NCBI GenBank assembly: GCA_964368455.1 | Contig: CAYJAZ010000013.1 | Coordinates: forward strand, 9,360 to 73,359 | From: CAYJAZ01 sp964368455 | GTDB lineage: Bacteria; Desulfobacterota; Desulfovibrionia; Desulfovibrionales; Desulfovibrionaceae | Length of the DNA: 64,000 nucleotides | Direction: 5' to 3' | Shown: piece after piece, positions 63,274-64,000 of the stretch | Numbering within the stretch: position 1 is the first letter of the stretch | Layout: the number at the start of each line of letters is the position of its first letter | The notes under the pieces: generated by a model | Databases searched by the model: none | The model's input: only the letters and a program-made list of their open reading frames with translations | Told to the model about the DNA's origin: nothing | Program-made: the position numbers and the translations under genes

Positions 63274-64000
63274 TCTCTTCTTTATTTTCTTGCGTATCTG
63301 GATCTGCTTCAAAAACAAAATCGTCTTGATCTTCTTCATCTTCTGAGTTTTGAACTTCTTGAGCGGAAGAATTTTTATTTTCAAGCTTTTCATCGCTGAT
63401 AACAAATGGCGGCAATTCTTCGCCACGCATGATCATATCAATATCTTCACCAGAAATTGTTTCGCGTTCAAGCAAAGCATTTGCAATGGCATGAAGATCG
63501 TCAAGATTTTGTGAAAGAAGTTTATGACAAAGATCGTGTGCTTCAGCAATAACTCTTTTCACTTCTGTATCAACAATGCGTACTGTTTCTTCGCTCACAG
63601 AACGATTTGAAGTAAGCTCTCTGCCTAAGAATGGTTCATTGCTTTGTTCGCCAATAGCTTGAGGGCCAATAACATCAGACATACCCCATTCACAAACCAT
63701 CTTTCTTGCAAGCTTTGAAGCTCTTTCTATATCATTTCCAGCACCTGTTGTGATGTCTTCCATGATAAGTTCTTCAGCCACGCGGCCTGCCATAAGCACA
63801 GCAATATTTCCTTGAAGGAAGCTTTTTGAATAGCCATGCCTGTCTTCTTCTGGCAATTGCATTGTCACACCTAATGCTCTGCCTCGAGGAATAATACTTA
63901 CTTTATGTACTGGATCTGCTTTTGGAAGCAATTTTGCAACAAGAGCATGGCCAGCTTCGTGGTAAGCTGTGATTCTTTTTTCTTCGTCTGAAAGAATGAG
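63254..64000 (-). CDS. ftsH: ATP-dependent zinc metalloprotease FtsH, C-terminal part
   Basis: This is a membrane AAA+ protease whose gene is cut by the right edge of the window. The visible 248 residues begin LILSDEEKRITAYHEAGHA with the zinc site HEAGH and continue through IEDITTGAGNDIERASKLA (third zinc ligand nearby), ending in a long acidic tail of Asp/Glu/Asn. An internal ATG/TTG near 63931 is not the real start. FolP begins inside its 3' end, which conserves the ftsH-folP order. Confidence 0.93.
   Translation of the reverse strand, partial: LILSDEEKRITAYHEAGHALVAKLLPKADPVHKVSIIPRGRALGVTMQLPEEDRHGYSKSFLQGNIAVLMAGRVAEELIMEDITTGAGNDIERASKLARKMVCEWGMSDVIGPQAIGEQSNEPFLGRELTSNRSVSEETVRIVDTEVKRVIAEAHDLCHKLLSQNLDDLHAIANALLERETISGEDIDMIMRGEELPPFVISDEKLENKNSSAQEVQNSEDEEDQDDFVFEADPDTQENKEENDKNKE

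Noticed and set aside
62413..63426. A 337-residue version of dihydropteroate synthase
   Set aside because: The first 51 codons are Lys/Ile-rich artefact sequence overlapping ftsH. The family length and the ATG at 63273 support the shorter form.
63254..63931. A 225-residue stand-alone protein at the right edge
   Set aside because: The frame continues to the window end and contains HEAGH, so it is the 3' part of ftsH and not a short gene.
1..64000. CRISPR arrays, prophage, tRNA or rRNA genes
   Set aside because: I looked for regular spacers, integrase/capsid-like products and T-loop signatures and found none. The only TTCAA-type signature is the TPP riboswitch.

Overview
This window looks like chromosomal DNA from a low-GC member of the Desulfovibrionaceae (Desulfovibrio/Lawsonia-like deltaproteobacteria). 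That is an inference, because there is no rRNA in the window. It rests on the gene order ftsH-folP-cdaA-ybbR at the right end, a HesB/IscA-like selenoprotein, a short-type ThiC, a PaaK-like ligase beside a molybdopterin-binding protein, sigma-54 type promoters, and palindromic repeats I associate with this family. Coding density is high, codon use is AT-rich throughout, and I see no prophage, transposase, CRISPR array, tRNA or rRNA gene.

Layout. 0.1-6.1 kb: a tripartite RND efflux operon (adaptor, HAE1 pump, outer-membrane channel) behind a good sigma-70 promoter. 6.1-6.75 kb: a large imperfect inverted repeat made of known-looking intergenic repeats. 6.75-8.3 kb: thiC on the minus strand under a TPP riboswitch. 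8.3-9.0 kb: a small outer-membrane barrel. 9.1-13.7 kb: a 1407-residue SNF2 ATPase translationally coupled to a 109-residue protein. 13.8-18.9 kb: an MFS transporter-clpS-clpA-M20 peptidase operon. 19-26.6 kb: secA, a PAP2 phosphatase, a membrane-anchored M23 peptidase, an EF-G-like GTPase and a SLOG/YpsA-like protein. 26.7-36.3 kb: a long plus-strand run ispG-proS-xseA-M23-xseB-ispA-dxs-lipoprotein hydrolase, combining MEP isoprenoid synthesis with both exonuclease VII subunits. 36.4-39.3 kb: the PaaK-like ligase and molybdopterin-binding protein, both with altered signature motifs. 39.5-45.6 kb: a SPOR protein, argS, a TPR protein with two degenerate GGDEF-like domains, and bioY. 45.7-48.6 kb: an atypical OmpR-type regulator with Glu in place of the phospho-Asp, a sigma-54-driven lytic transglycosylase and a DUF1796 protein. 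48.6-52.0 kb: an unknown small gene, a Cys/Sec pair of HesB-like proteins, a RodZ-like protein and a SurA-like chaperone. 52.1-55.0 kb: a nested-hairpin RNA candidate, a cytidylate kinase-MoaC fusion, hisC and a Usp. 55.2-60.3 kb: a sigma-54-driven pair of unknown genes, an acyl-CoA ligase, aat and a secreted helical protein. 60.5-64.0 kb: ybbR, cdaA, folP and the 3' end of ftsH.

How they work together. ClpS, ClpA and Aat make up the bacterial Leu N-degron pathway. IspG, Dxs and IspA are the first enzyme, a late enzyme and the prenyl transferase of isoprenoid synthesis. CdaA with YbbR forms the c-di-AMP module. RodZ, the SPOR protein, two M23 proteins and the lytic transglycosylase are cell-envelope remodelling factors. 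Molybdopterin-related functions occur twice, as the MoaC half of the fusion and as the 38-kb protein.

The most unusual items are the Cmk-MoaC fusion, the in-frame UGA (Sec33) HesB-like gene next to its Cys33 paralogue, the 82-nt nested RNA structure upstream of surA, the phospho-site-less response regulator, and the two sigma-54 promoters. I found no clear-cut novel defence or biosynthetic cluster.
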